Origin: Pseudozobellia thermophila
GTDB taxonomy: Bacteria > Bacteroidota > Bacteroidia > Flavobacteriales > Flavobacteriaceae
DNA: 64,000 nucleotides
NCBI RefSeq assembly: GCF_900141855.1
Contig: NZ_FQYU01000008.1
Coordinates: forward strand, 62,001-126,000
Direction: 5' to 3'
The notes beneath the pieces were generated by a model. It searched no databases. It saw nothing but the letters and a program-made list of their open reading frames with translations, and was not told the DNA's origin. Numbering within the stretch: the first letter of the stretch is position 1; every line of letters begins with the position of its first letter. The position numbers were made by a program, and so were the translations under genes. Shown here piece after piece: positions 6,950 through 16,419 of this stretch.

Positions 6950-9823
6950 TTAGCGGTTTAGGTAAAGTCGTCCTTGAACAGGGGCGTGACCTTTTTTGTT
7001 ATAATTGATGATGTAGAAATAGACCCCGTTGGGGGCTACCTGCCCACCGTTGGATCCGTTCCATGCCGGGTCGTTCCGGTCGCCCTTGAACATGGTGGCC
7101 CCGTAGCGGTTGATGATCTCGAGGGTATAGTTTGGAAATATGACTTCGATGTTGGGAACGAAGAAGGTATCGTTTCGGCCATCCCCATTGGGCGAAAAAC
7201 CATCGGGAACAAAGAAACCGTAATCTTCGGGGTCGCAGTTGGTCAGGTCGACCGTTACAGCCATGCGTTCGGTGTTCATACAGCCGGTTTCGGGGTTGAA
7301 ACTAACGGCGTAATAGGTGGTCTCGTTCTGTAACAAGGTATTGTCGTCAAGGGGGGCGCCTTCCTCTGGGGTGTCGTACCATAAGACCTCAAAGGCATTG
7401 TCGCTTTCCACGGCCCTTAAATCGAGTATGGAGGGGTTGTCGAGTCCACATAGCGCCAAGCTTGTAAATTCCAACGAAGCCGGTTCGAGTCCGTATACCG
7501 TAGGAACAATTTCCACACGGGCGGAGCTCGGGCATTGGTCGCTCCCCTGCGCGACGGCAAAATAACTTTTGCCGTCGATAAGCGGAGTGTCGTTACCCAA
7601 GGCGCTTCCCCCGGTTGGTGCGTCGAACCAAAGGATGTTGTTTCCGTTACCGTCTACATATGCGTCCAAGTTTTGTAGGCTAGGTTCCTCGGAAGCGCAA
7701 AACGAGGGTGCCGGGTCCAATGCCGTGGGGGCTTGGGGGTCGGATAAGGTAATCACGACCCTAATCCTGTCCGAACCCTCACAATTGTTGTCGGGGTCGG
7801 TATTCGAGATAAAGTAGTCTTCACCGTGCTGAAGTGGCGTATCCAAGGCTAGGATGTCGGTGTCCGTAGCCGTGGCATAGAACAGGACCTGGCCATTGGC
7901 CGAAACGTCGATATCGGCCAGGGTGGGCCCGCTTTCGGGGAAGGCGCCGAGGCAAAGGGTCTGTTCGGCCTCCGCAACGGGAAGGGAGGGAATGCCCTCA
8001 ATGGCAAAATTTTCGCTTTCCTCGAATTCGAATTCGATCCTGCATGGTGTGGTATCGTTCTGCGAACTGCGTACGCTTACCGTATAGTTGCCCGGTGCGA
8101 GGGGGGAAACGTCGAGGTCGTAAGAGGCGGTTCCACCGGTAAAGCTTATGGTGTTCTCCAAAACGGTCTGTCCCGTTCCCTGGCTGACCACATCATAGAT
8201 AATATCGTAGTCGCCATCGTCAAGTACGGGGGCATCGACCATCACGTCGATTTGGGTGGCATTGCACGAGTTGTCGACCAATAGGTTTAGTTCAATTGCC
8301 GATGGGGGCGGAACAAGGACAAAGGAGGTTGCTATCGCACATCCAAGATCAAAACCACTATCGATGTCGAACCGGATATCGTATTCCCCGCTTTCGCCGA
8401 CCTGGTCCCCTGGAATTGAAAAAGAGGCGTTTCCCGAGCTAAAGGCGACCGAGGTCGTTGTATAGGAGCTCTCGTCCCCGTTCGGTGCGGTAAGGGTGTA
8501 GGTAACGTCATAATTTCCATTCGCCTGGTCCAGGGTGGCATCAAAAATATGGGATAAGCTTACGGGAATATCGGTGTCTTGGCAGCTGTCTGCCACCGAG
8601 GCGACGGGGTCGGTAACGATAAACGACACCGGAGGTACCTGAATGTCGGGGCATACCTCGGCGCCCAAGGAGGTGATGGAAAGGATCGTATTCTCGTTTA
8701 AGACCACGTTACTTGCATTTATGCTAAAGGATCCCGTTCTGTCGTTGTTCAATACGATGGAGGTGGTACCGCCACTGGTTCCGCTGTCAGAGACCAAGGT
8801 GTAGCTACCTTCGTAGGTGCCGCTGCCGATCAAGGTGTCGTCGTAGTCGGTGATCAGAACGGTATAGTTCTCGGGCCCTTCGCAAAAATTGGAAGCCTCC
8901 ATGGTGCCTCTCAGGGTCGGTAGGATAACGATATCGACCGAGGTACGTTGAATGGTACAGACGGCATGCTGCGGGTAAACGGTGTAGGTAAAGGTAAATG
9001 TGCCGGAAAGGTTGTTGTCCCTTATGGCCTGAATATCGATGGTGTGGTCGGTGAGGTCGTCCAGTTGGTCGGTAGAGGGGCCTTCCGACCAGGTGCCGTT
9101 GATATCCTCCTCTTCCAACAGGTCGTTCAGGTCAAAGTCGGTCAGGCCCGAAAGGTCATCGGAGGTACAAACGACAAGGTTCGATCCGAAGCCCGAGTTG
9201 GCCGGGCGTTGCACCTCCAAGATTAGGCGTACTTGTCGGCTCGGGCACGCACCTACGGCGGGAGTGGTATGGGTAAACTCATAGATTCCGGTACCGGCAT
9301 CCTTGGCATTGAAAAAGTTGGTGGTCAGAAAAGGGGCCGCCTCAGGCGTTACGGCCTCCCAAAGACCGTTGAAGTCCTGAAATTTTCCTTCGGTCTCGTC
9401 ACCGATATAACCGTGCAGGTTTACCGCCGGGTCGTCTCCACAGGCATCTGCGCTTCCATCGGTGTTGTCCTCCCCGGGATAACCTCCCAAGATTACCGTC
9501 ATCGTGGCCGATTCCTCGATGCCCGAACAGGTAATGGTGTACTTAAATTCGTGCAGGCCTGAATTTTTGACTTCCCAAAGGTTGACAATTCCGGTATTGC
9601 GGTCCAAGGCGAAAAAATTGGCGGGATCATTTGTCGACCAGATACCTCCTGTGCTGGGGATTCCGCCCAGTTCCGAAAAAAGGTCGAAGGTCTTATAGCC
9701 TTCATCCGAATCCTTGTTGCATACGATCACCGAACGATCGGTACCGGCGGAACACTGCGCCGCGGCACTTGCGGGGAAAAGAAGCATGCACAGGGGCAGG
9801 GCCAGCAGCAATAGGGGCTTCAT
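6950..9823 (-). CDS. Large surface protein with T9SS type B (CHU_C) sorting domain
   Basis: About 957 residues from the methionine at 9823, which gives a textbook signal peptide (MKPLLLLALP...SAAAQ); a methionine 18 bp upstream at 9841 is an alternative. The body is a series of beta-sandwich, Ig-like modules. Three related modules of about 75 residues lie just before the C-terminus, each with a core such as ILWFDAPTGG or VLWYDTPEEG. The last 90 residues carry the gliding-motility-associated C-terminal domain (FVPDGFSPNGDGRNDTFFV...INRYG...WNG...VAPNGVYFYII), the type B signal for export by the type IX secretion system. Probably an adhesin. The next two genes encode its likely secretion partners. 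Confidence 0.92.
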   Translation of the reverse strand: MKPLLLLALPLCMLLFPASAAAQCSAGTDRSVIVCNKDSDEGYKTFDLFSELGGIPSTGGIWSTNDPANFFALDRNTGIVNLWEVKNSGLHEFKYTITCSGIEESATMTVILGGYPGEDNTDGSADACGDDPAVNLHGYIGDETEGKFQDFNGLWEAVTPEAAPFLTTNFFNAKDAGTGIYEFTHTTPAVGACPSRQVRLILEVQRPANSGFGSNLVVCTSDDLSGLTDFDLNDLLEEEDINGTWSEGPSTDQLDDLTDHTIDIQAIRDNNLSGTFTFTYTVYPQHAVCTIQRTSVDIVILPTLRGTMEASNFCEGPENYTVLITDYDDTLIGSGTYEGSYTLVSDSGTSGGTTSIVLNNDRTGSFSINASNVVLNENTILSITSLGAEVCPDIQVPPVSFIVTDPVASVADSCQDTDIPVSLSHIFDATLDQANGNYDVTYTLTAPNGDESSYTTTSVAFSSGNASFSIPGDQVGESGEYDIRFDIDSGFDLGCAIATSFVLVPPPSAIELNLLVDNSCNATQIDVMVDAPVLDDGDYDIIYDVVSQGTGQTVLENTISFTGGTASYDLDVSPLAPGNYTVSVRSSQNDTTPCRIEFEFEESENFAIEGIPSLPVAEAEQTLCLGAFPESGPTLADIDVSANGQVLFYATATDTDILALDTPLQHGEDYFISNTDPDNNCEGSDRIRVVITLSDPQAPTALDPAPSFCASEEPSLQNLDAYVDGNGNNILWFDAPTGGSALGNDTPLIDGKSYFAVAQGSDQCPSSARVEIVPTVYGLEPASLEFTSLALCGLDNPSILDLRAVESDNAFEVLWYDTPEEGAPLDDNTLLQNETTYYAVSFNPETGCMNTERMAVTVDLTNCDPEDYGFFVPDGFSPNGDGRNDTFFVPNIEVIFPNYTLEIINRYGATMFKGDRNDPAWNGSNGGQVAPNGVYFYIINYNKKGHAPVQGRLYLNR

Positions 9824-9879
9824 GTAGGATGGGTCGGTCATGGTGTGTTTTTGGGGGAGAGCGAATGCTTTGCCCGTAA

Positions 9880-9887
9880 CAAATGTA
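9880..9887 (-). promoter_or_regulatory. Candidate -7 element for the T9SS surface-protein operon
   Basis: On the minus strand the sequence TACATTTG matches the Bacteroidota -7 consensus TAnnTTTG perfectly and lies 38 nt upstream of the methionine at 9841. No clean TTG is present at the expected -33 distance, so this is a moderate prediction. Confidence 0.4.
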
Positions 9888-10071
9888 ACAGGGACCCGGG
9901 CCCTGGTTGCATAAATGTTGTAAACGGTAAGGAATGAAGGGTGAATCTTACGATTTAGGTGGACTGTGGCCTCTTAAAAAGTGTATTTCATCGATTATTT
10001 ACAGGGATATGACCGGAAATAATGGTGCCGGCGATGTGTTTTTTGCACCCTTTTTTCCGGATCGCAATGCC

Positions 10072-10079
10072 TATATTTG
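10072..10079 (+). promoter_or_regulatory. Candidate -7 element for mpl
   Basis: TATATTTG matches TAnnTTTG exactly and ends 17 nt before the mpl start codon. The nearest upstream TTG (10043-10045) is 26 nt away, longer than the usual spacing, so only the -7 element is well supported. Confidence 0.45.
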
Positions 10080-10096
10080 CCGGAAACAAGTAGGAA

Positions 10097-11455
10097 ATGC
10101 AAATTCATTTTATAGCCATAGGGGGCAGTGCCATGCACAATTTGGCCTTGGCCCTTGAACATAAGGGGTATACCGTTTCGGGAAGCGACGATGTAATTTT
10201 CGAACCTTCTAAAAGTCGTTTGTCCGACAAGGGCTTGTTGCCCGAAGCTTTCGGGTGGTTTCCCGAAAAGATCCATCAGGGGCTTGATGCCGTTATCCTC
10301 GGAATGCACGCCAAACCCGACAACCCCGAATTGCTAAGGGCCCAGGAATTGGGGCTCAAGATCTACTCGTATCCCGAGTTCCTTTACGAACAATCGAAAC
10401 ATAAGACAAGGGTCGTTATCGGCGGTAGCCACGGTAAGACCTCGATTACTTCCATGATCCTGCATGTACTCAATTACCACGATATAGAGGTCGATTATAT
10501 GGTCGGGGCGCAATTGGACGGCTTTGAACGTATGGTACACCTTACCGAAGACAATGATTTTATCGTGTTGGAGGGAGACGAATACCTCTCGTCGCCTATA
10601 GACCGGAGGCCCAAGTTTCACCTTTACCGGCCGAATATCGCCCTGCTGAGCGGTATTTCTTGGGACCATATCAACGTATTCCCTACGTTTGAAAATTACG
10701 TTGGGCAGTTTCAGGTTTTTGTAGACAGTATCGTAAAGGGGGGGAGCATTACCTATAACGTGGAGGATGCCGAGGTTAAAAGAGTGGTAGAGGCATCGGA
10801 AAACCCCATTCGTAAGTTTCCTTACGCGACACCGGCCTATACCGTAGAAAATGGGCAGACCTTATTGGAAACCCCTGATGGCCCGATGCCGATCGAGGTT
10901 TTTGGAAAGCATAACTTGAGCAACCTTGCCGGTGCCAAATGGATTTGCCAGCATATGGGCGTCGACGAGGATGATTTTTACGAAGCCATCGCCACCTTCA
11001 AGGGGGCCGCAAAGCGATTGGAGAAGATCGCCGAGGGTAAGTCGGGTATCGCCTACAAAGACTTTGCCCATTCCCCCAGCAAGGTATCCGCCACGACACG
11101 GGCCGTGAAGGAGCAGTACCCGGATCGAAAATTGATAGCATGCCTCGAACTGCATACCTATAGCAGTTTCAATCCCGAATTCCTAAAGGAGTATCAGGGA
11201 GCCCTTGATGCCGCCGACGAGGCCTTGGTCTTTTACTTGCCCGAATCGGTGGCCATAAAGAAATTGGACCCCGTTTCACCGGAACAGATTTCCGAGGCCT
11301 TCCAAAGAAAGGACCTTCACATTTTTACCAAGGCGGAGGCCTTTCATCAATTTATCTTTGACCAAGATTACGACGATTCGGTCTTGCTTCTGATGAGTTC
11401 GGGCAATTACGGTGGTCTGGACCTAGAAGCGGTGAAGGCGAGGGTAGAGCGGTAG
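10097..11455 (+). CDS. mpl: UDP-N-acetylmuramate:L-alanyl-gamma-D-glutamyl-meso-DAP ligase (Mpl), peptidoglycan recycling
   Basis: A 452-residue Mur-ligase family protein. It has the N-terminal Rossmann domain (IHFIAIGGSAMHNLA, residues 3-17), the ATP P-loop GGSHGKTS at 109-116, the central ligase domain (EGDEY, ...GISWDHINVF) and the C-terminal domain (KDFAHSPSKVSAT). Mpl attaches the recycled tripeptide L-Ala-gamma-D-Glu-mDAP to UDP-MurNAc in the cytoplasm, bypassing MurC, MurD and MurE. The IHFIAIGGSAM opening and the 450-residue length separate it from MurC. It is the first gene of a rightward run and is followed, after 125 bp, by radC. Confidence 0.93.
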   Translation: MQIHFIAIGGSAMHNLALALEHKGYTVSGSDDVIFEPSKSRLSDKGLLPEAFGWFPEKIHQGLDAVILGMHAKPDNPELLRAQELGLKIYSYPEFLYEQSKHKTRVVIGGSHGKTSITSMILHVLNYHDIEVDYMVGAQLDGFERMVHLTEDNDFIVLEGDEYLSSPIDRRPKFHLYRPNIALLSGISWDHINVFPTFENYVGQFQVFVDSIVKGGSITYNVEDAEVKRVVEASENPIRKFPYATPAYTVENGQTLLETPDGPMPIEVFGKHNLSNLAGAKWICQHMGVDEDDFYEAIATFKGAAKRLEKIAEGKSGIAYKDFAHSPSKVSATTRAVKEQYPDRKLIACLELHTYSSFNPEFLKEYQGALDAADEALVFYLPESVAIKKLDPVSPEQISEAFQRKDLHIFTKAEAFHQFIFDQDYDDSVLLLMSSGNYGGLDLEAVKARVER

Positions 11456-11580
11456 GGGCCTTGGCTTTGCCTGGCCGCGATGGGGCGGCTGGACAAGATC
11501 GTACCGATCACCACATTTGTTCAAGTGGGGAGGTATCTATCGAAAATCGGGAAAATAATTTTGTTTGCTATCTTTATGGG

Positions 11581-12279
11581 ATGCAAGAAAGTCAGACTTC
11601 TTTTTCAATCAAACATTGGTCCGACGACGATAAGCCGCGCGAAAAATTGGTGCAAAAGGGAAGGTCGGTACTGTCAGATGCCGAGTTGATCGCCATTTTA
11701 ATCGGGTCGGGCAGTAGAAACGAGAGCGCCGTTGAGCTTTCCAAACGTATTTTGGCATCCGTAAATAACAACCTGAACGAGCTGGGCAGGCTGTCGGTCA
11801 AACAATTGATGCGCTTCAAGGGGATCGGGGAGGCCAAGGCGGTTACCATTGCCGCGGCATTGGAAATCGGCCGTCGCAGAAGGGGGGAGAATGCCGGACA
11901 GATCGTTAAGATACGGAGCAGTAGCGACGCCTTTGAACTGCTTCAGCCCATACTCGGCGAATTGGCGCACGAAGAATTTTGGATACTCTACCTGAACAAT
12001 GCCAATAAGGTCTTGCATCGGTCGCAGTTGAGCAAGGGCGGACTCACAGGGACGCTGGTCGACGTTCGGATTGTTATGAAACAGGCCTTGGAACTCGGGG
12101 CCGTTGCCCTTATCCTGGCCCATAACCACCCTTCGGGAACCTTGCGGCCCAGCGAACAGGACCGTAAAATTACCGATAAGCTGAAACGGGCATCGGAGGC
12201 CTTGGATGTGAAAGTTTTGGATCATTTGATAGTTACACAGAAGGATTATTATAGCTTTGCCGATGAGGGAATACTTTAG
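11581..12279 (+). CDS. radC: RadC/UPF0758 family JAB-domain protein
   Basis: A 232-residue protein with an N-terminal helix-hairpin-helix-like region (MRFKGIGEAKAVTI, about 77-90) and a C-terminal JAB1/MPN metallopeptidase-like domain. The JAMM metal ligands are visible: Glu131 or Glu132 (AHEEFW), His181 and His183 (HNHPSG) and Asp194. Named RadC for a proposed role in repair, but the biochemical activity of the family is unresolved. The methionine at 11581 is chosen because it matches the family N-terminus (KHWSDDDKPREKL); the frame is open upstream but not protein-like. A near-consensus TATCTTTA lies 4 nt before the start. Confidence 0.92.
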   Translation: MQESQTSFSIKHWSDDDKPREKLVQKGRSVLSDAELIAILIGSGSRNESAVELSKRILASVNNNLNELGRLSVKQLMRFKGIGEAKAVTIAAALEIGRRRRGENAGQIVKIRSSSDAFELLQPILGELAHEEFWILYLNNANKVLHRSQLSKGGLTGTLVDVRIVMKQALELGAVALILAHNHPSGTLRPSEQDRKITDKLKRASEALDVKVLDHLIVTQKDYYSFADEGIL

Positions 12280-12317
12280 TATATTCCATTTTTCGGTTTT
12301 TAGATATTGAGCTATCC

Positions 12318-13616
12318 ATGTTATTGATCTACAGCCATAAGATAACGCCCCGACTGACCTATGTGATGAGGCAGATCTTTACACGTGTTCTAGGCGTGGA
12401 AATTGCGTTCACTACCAAGGTCGAGGATTTTATCAAGCATACCGAGGCCAAGATTACCTATACCAAACAGCCCCTTCAAAACGAATTTTTTATCCGTAGC
12501 AACGATTTGTTGTTCGAACAGGGGATCAACGACCTGACAATATCGGTTCGCGAGTGGGATGGCGTACCCTGTTTCTTTAGTGCCGGGGAACGCAGCAACA
12601 TACCGTTCGACATTTTTTCGGCCAGTTTCTATCTACTAAGCCGCTACGAGGAATACCTGCCCCACGTAAAGGATATACATGGCCGGTTCCCCCCAAAGGA
12701 AAGCCTTGCCTTTATCAATGGCTTTCTTCACTTGCCCGTTGTCGATATATGGGCCCACAAGATGTTCGGGCTGTTGCAAGACCGGTTTCCCGAACTGCAA
12801 CGAAAGGCCAAAACGTATAAATATACTTCGTTGATAGACGTTACCTCGTCGCACAGCTATGCTCACCGGGGCTTTGTCCGAAGTTTGGCCGGACTGGCCT
12901 ACGATATAGGCAGCCTGAGGCTAAAACGGGTGCCCGAACGGATCAAGGTATGGTTTTATCCCGATAAGGATCCCTACGACAATTTCGACTTCCTGGTCGA
13001 TCTGCACAAGCAATATGGGGTAAAGAGCATCTTCTTTTTCCAGTTTGCCACCTATTCTACCTACGATAAAAATGTATCGCCCAACCATAACAAGTTCAGG
13101 CACCTCATTAAATCGATAGCCGATTACAGCAAGATTGCCCTGGCCGCGTCCTATAGCTCTTTCGACAACGTAGACCTGTTGAAAAAGGAAAGGAAGAACC
13201 TCGCAGGTGTAATAAACAGGACCATAGAGGCCTCGCGTATGCGGTACAACAGAATCCATCTGCCCCAAACCTACCGGAACCTGATAGAGGCCGAATTTAC
13301 CGATGACTATACCATGGGATATACCCACGAAATCGGTTTTCGGGCAGGGACTTCCTTTCCGTTTTACTTTTACGACATCAGTTTGGAAATTCAACAACCC
13401 ATAAGGATCCACCCTTTTGCCGTACACGATTACGCCTTGGTCAATTTAAAAAGCAAAAAGGAGATTTATGATAAGGTGTATCGGCTATACGACCAAGTAA
13501 AAAAAGTTGACGGCCATTTTATATCGGTTTTTTCAAACGAATTGATAGGAAATGGTTCGAACAAGATAGATTGGAAGGATTTGTACACCACTTTTTTAAA
13601 AAACTTCAATGCTTAG
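12318..13616 (+). CDS. Polysaccharide deacetylase family protein (DUF7033-type N-terminus)
   Basis: A 432-residue cytoplasmic-looking protein with no signal peptide. The first 100 residues resemble the DUF7033 region found in front of NodB-like deacetylase domains in Bacteroidota (RQIFTRVLGVEI..., then SRYEEYLPHVKDIHGRFPP). The remainder resembles a NodB-homology barrel that is divergent at the metal-binding motifs: DPYDNFDFLVDLHKQYGVKSIFFF (about 215-238) aligns in style with the first part of the fold. It overlaps the downstream nucleotidase gene by 8 bp, so the two are co-translated. Carbohydrate de-N-acetylation is inferred from the family only. Confidence 0.8.
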   Translation: MLLIYSHKITPRLTYVMRQIFTRVLGVEIAFTTKVEDFIKHTEAKITYTKQPLQNEFFIRSNDLLFEQGINDLTISVREWDGVPCFFSAGERSNIPFDIFSASFYLLSRYEEYLPHVKDIHGRFPPKESLAFINGFLHLPVVDIWAHKMFGLLQDRFPELQRKAKTYKYTSLIDVTSSHSYAHRGFVRSLAGLAYDIGSLRLKRVPERIKVWFYPDKDPYDNFDFLVDLHKQYGVKSIFFFQFATYSTYDKNVSPNHNKFRHLIKSIADYSKIALAASYSSFDNVDLLKKERKNLAGVINRTIEASRMRYNRIHLPQTYRNLIEAEFTDDYTMGYTHEIGFRAGTSFPFYFYDISLEIQQPIRIHPFAVHDYALVNLKSKKEIYDKVYRLYDQVKKVDGHFISVFSNELIGNGSNKIDWKDLYTTFLKNFNA

Positions 13617-14298
13617 GAATACCGTTACCGACATTTTTTTTGATCTGGACCATACGTTGTGGGATTTTGAGAAGAATTCGGCCCTTACCTTTGAGAAGAT
13701 TCTTTTGGATCATAATATCGATATAAGTTTGGACGACTTTCTCAAGGTCTATGTTCCGGCCAATCACGCCTTTTGGAAATTGTATAGGGAAGAGAGGATA
13801 ACCAAGGAAGAGTTGCGCTACCAACGGTTGAAAACCGTGTTCGATAGACTGCGGTACCGGGTTTCCGATACCTTGATCCATAAGATGGCCGAAGATTATA
13901 TAGCCAACCTGTCTTCGTACAACCACCTCTTTCCCAACGCCGTGGCCGTGCTTGATTACCTCAAGCCCAAGTACAACCTGCATGTGATCACCAATGGCTT
14001 TCGGGAGGTACAGGGGAGAAAGCTGAGAAATGCGGGCATACATCAATATTTTGGTCAGGTAATCGATTCCGAAATGGCGGGGGTCAAAAAGCCCAATCCG
14101 ATTATTTTCGAACTGGCCCTGGAAAAGGCCGGCACACGTCCTGAACGATCATTGATGATAGGCGATAGCCTAGAGGCCGATATACAGGGGGCACTGGCCG
14201 TAGGGTACCATGCGGTCCACTTTAACGCCCATGGCGAACCGGCCCACGGGCACTGTAAAATGATTGACGATCTTATTGAAATAAAATTCTTTTTATAG
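13609..14298 (+). CDS. YjjG-type noncanonical pyrimidine nucleotidase, HAD superfamily
   Basis: A 229-residue HAD phosphatase. Motif I is FFDLDHTLWDF (10-20) with the nucleophile and acid/base aspartates, motif II is VITNGF, motif III the lysine in GVKKPNP, and motif IV MIGDSLEADIQGA. The cap is the helical C1 type, and the KNSALTFEKIL and ANHAFWKLYREERIT segments are characteristic of the YjjG subfamily, house-cleaning nucleotidases that dephosphorylate modified or noncanonical pyrimidine nucleotides. The start overlaps the preceding gene by 8 bp. Confidence 0.9.
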   Translation: MLRNTVTDIFFDLDHTLWDFEKNSALTFEKILLDHNIDISLDDFLKVYVPANHAFWKLYREERITKEELRYQRLKTVFDRLRYRVSDTLIHKMAEDYIANLSSYNHLFPNAVAVLDYLKPKYNLHVITNGFREVQGRKLRNAGIHQYFGQVIDSEMAGVKKPNPIIFELALEKAGTRPERSLMIGDSLEADIQGALAVGYHAVHFNAHGEPAHGHCKMIDDLIEIKFFL

Positions 14299-14354
14299 AG
14301 TTATATAGGTATAGCCAAGAAAGTAATCCTAACTTTAAGGTAAAAGCTTATGTC

Positions 14355-14906
14355 ATGAAGTTTCTTTTCAAGTACATGTTGCTGTGTTCCGTGGCCTTGG
14401 CCACCCTGTCTTCGTGTGTTGAAAGTCAAGATTTTGGGCAGTACGACGAGATCGAGGTGACCCCCACTTTGGAGGCAAGCATGCTCTATGTCGAGGCACC
14501 CGAGTCTATGATCAACGAGGCACCATCCAATTATGTCTTTTCGCAGAACTTTAATTTCGACGCCTTTAGTTACGATGAATTTTCGGAAAGGGTCTTGGAC
14601 GGTTCCGTTACCTATGTCATTGAGAATACGACGAGCAAGCCCCTCGATATTACCATAGAATTTCTCGACGAACAAGACAACGTTCTGGGGCCCGTAGATA
14701 CCTTTGAGATTCCGGCCACGCCATCCGGGGAACAGCAATACATCGTTTATTACGGCGATGCGGGCTATAGTATCGATATTATCAAAAACACTTCAAGTAT
14801 CAGGGTAACGGCCGTCAATCGGGGCGATAATTCGAGTATTTCCGTTGAGGCCGACCCAAAGGTGACTATCAAATCAAGTGCTAAATTCCGAGTCAGACTA
14901 AAATGA
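14355..14906 (+). CDS. Predicted lipoprotein, unknown function
   Basis: A 183-residue protein with a lipoprotein signal peptide (lipobox LSSC, Cys at about 21). The mature part is beta-rich and acidic, with a segment resembling an Ig-like or fibronectin-like sandwich (VTYVIENTTSKPLDITIEFLDEQ). I recognise no enzyme motif. Its stop overlaps the start of the DUF5723 barrel gene by 4 bp, so the two proteins are made together, and a role as an outer-membrane accessory to that barrel is a reasonable inference. Confidence 0.8.
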   Translation: MKFLFKYMLLCSVALATLSSCVESQDFGQYDEIEVTPTLEASMLYVEAPESMINEAPSNYVFSQNFNFDAFSYDEFSERVLDGSVTYVIENTTSKPLDITIEFLDEQDNVLGPVDTFEIPATPSGEQQYIVYYGDAGYSIDIIKNTSSIRVTAVNRGDNSSISVEADPKVTIKSSAKFRVRLK

Positions 14907-16333
14907 GCCTTCGTAGAATCTTAAGTTTCGGCTTGGTCTGGATGGGCTTTTTTGTTTACGGACAGAACAAACAACTGGTCTACGATTTTGTCGAGATTCC
15001 ACAATCGGCCATGGTCAACCCGGGAGTGGAGACCGACTTTCAGTGGTACGCCGGGGTGCCCCTGCTATCGGGAATCTCGTTACAGGCGGGGTCGAGCGGT
15101 ATTTCGGTGGATGATATCTTTGCCGATGACGGCCTCGATATCAACGATAAGATAAGGGATCGGGCCATTAATGGCATGAACCCCCGCGACGAACTCAGTG
15201 GTACCTTTCAGGTCGAATTTCTCAATTTTGGTTTTAGGGGGCGAAATCCCGCTCATTTTTTTACCGGCGGAATCTATTTGGAGGGCGATGCCATCGGTTA
15301 TTGGTTTAAAGACTACGCGATACTGGGTTTTGAAGGGAATGCCGACAAACTGAACCAGCGCTTTGACCTGGGACATTTTAAAACGCGCGGCGAACTGGTC
15401 AACGTTTTTCATTTTGGGGTCAACAAGCGCATCGACAGCGATTTGACAATAGGGGGCAGGGCCAAGGTCTACTCAAGCATCTTCGATTTCAATTCGACCA
15501 AAAACCGGGGCTATTTTGTTACCCGCGAAGGGGAAAACAACTTGTTGGTCAGTACCCTGCAGGCCGATATGGCCTTGCGGACCTCTGGCCTGAACGCCAT
15601 TAAGGATGCCTATGACGAGGGCAATACGGCGGCAACGGTAACCAAAAGGGCCTTCTTGGGCGGCAACTTGGGCCTAGGCTTCGATTTCGGACTTACCTAT
15701 CATTTGAACGAACAAACGGTGTTTACGGCAAGTCTTTTGGATTTGGGATTTATTTATCACACCGGTGACGTAAGGAACTTTACATTGAACGGTTCCTCCA
15801 CGATCGAGGGAATCGAGGTGGTTCTGCCCGATGCCGCCAGTGACCCGAATACCGATTTCTGGGAAGACCTGGTAGATGAGGTGGAAGAATTCGTCCCTTT
15901 TGAGGAGAACGGCGACAGCTATGTTTCCTTTCGTCCTACCAAGCTCTATGCCTCCTTGAGGTATAATTTCGGTGAAACCATAAGGGGCAGGGGCTATTGC
16001 GAATGCGGGCCTGACCCCGGGGCTGCGGCGAACCGGAATAGATACGTCAATAGTGTCGGGGGGCAGTTGTACGCCATCAATAGGCCTAGGGGGCCACAGA
16101 CCGCACTGAGCGCATTCTATCAAAGGAGGTTCGGCCATCTTTTGGCGTTGAAAGCCACCTATACCGTCGACAAGTTTTCACTTACCAACCTGGGGCTGGG
16201 GGTCAACCTTCAGGCCGGACCGGTCAATTTCTATGTGGTAGCCGACAATCTTTTGGCCTACCGCAACTTGGCCGCAAGCCAATATACTTCTTTTCAATTA
16301 GGATTAAATATCATATCTTGGGGACCAAGATGA
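14903..16333 (+). CDS. DUF5723 family outer-membrane protein
   Basis: A 476-residue protein with a signal peptide (ending FFVYGQ) and a beta-strand-rich body typical of the DUF5723 family of Bacteroidota, which resembles PorP/FadL-like barrels. Family-type segments include QSAMVNPG near the start, FGFRGR, and the late strands with alternating hydrophobic residues up to the C-terminal LNIISWGPR. A small cysteine pair CECGPD occurs near residue 370. Function unknown; presumed outer membrane. Translationally coupled to the preceding lipoprotein (4-bp overlap). Confidence 0.87.
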   Translation: MSLRRILSFGLVWMGFFVYGQNKQLVYDFVEIPQSAMVNPGVETDFQWYAGVPLLSGISLQAGSSGISVDDIFADDGLDINDKIRDRAINGMNPRDELSGTFQVEFLNFGFRGRNPAHFFTGGIYLEGDAIGYWFKDYAILGFEGNADKLNQRFDLGHFKTRGELVNVFHFGVNKRIDSDLTIGGRAKVYSSIFDFNSTKNRGYFVTREGENNLLVSTLQADMALRTSGLNAIKDAYDEGNTAATVTKRAFLGGNLGLGFDFGLTYHLNEQTVFTASLLDLGFIYHTGDVRNFTLNGSSTIEGIEVVLPDAASDPNTDFWEDLVDEVEEFVPFEENGDSYVSFRPTKLYASLRYNFGETIRGRGYCECGPDPGAAANRNRYVNSVGGQLYAINRPRGPQTALSAFYQRRFGHLLALKATYTVDKFSLTNLGLGVNLQAGPVNFYVVADNLLAYRNLAASQYTSFQLGLNIISWGPR

Positions 16334-16419
16334 TACGGGCCCAACGATATTTTCCCAACAAGCGTCTTTGGCACGTTTTTTTCATCTGTCCTTTTGTAAA
16401 TAGTTAAATTCAACGCATC

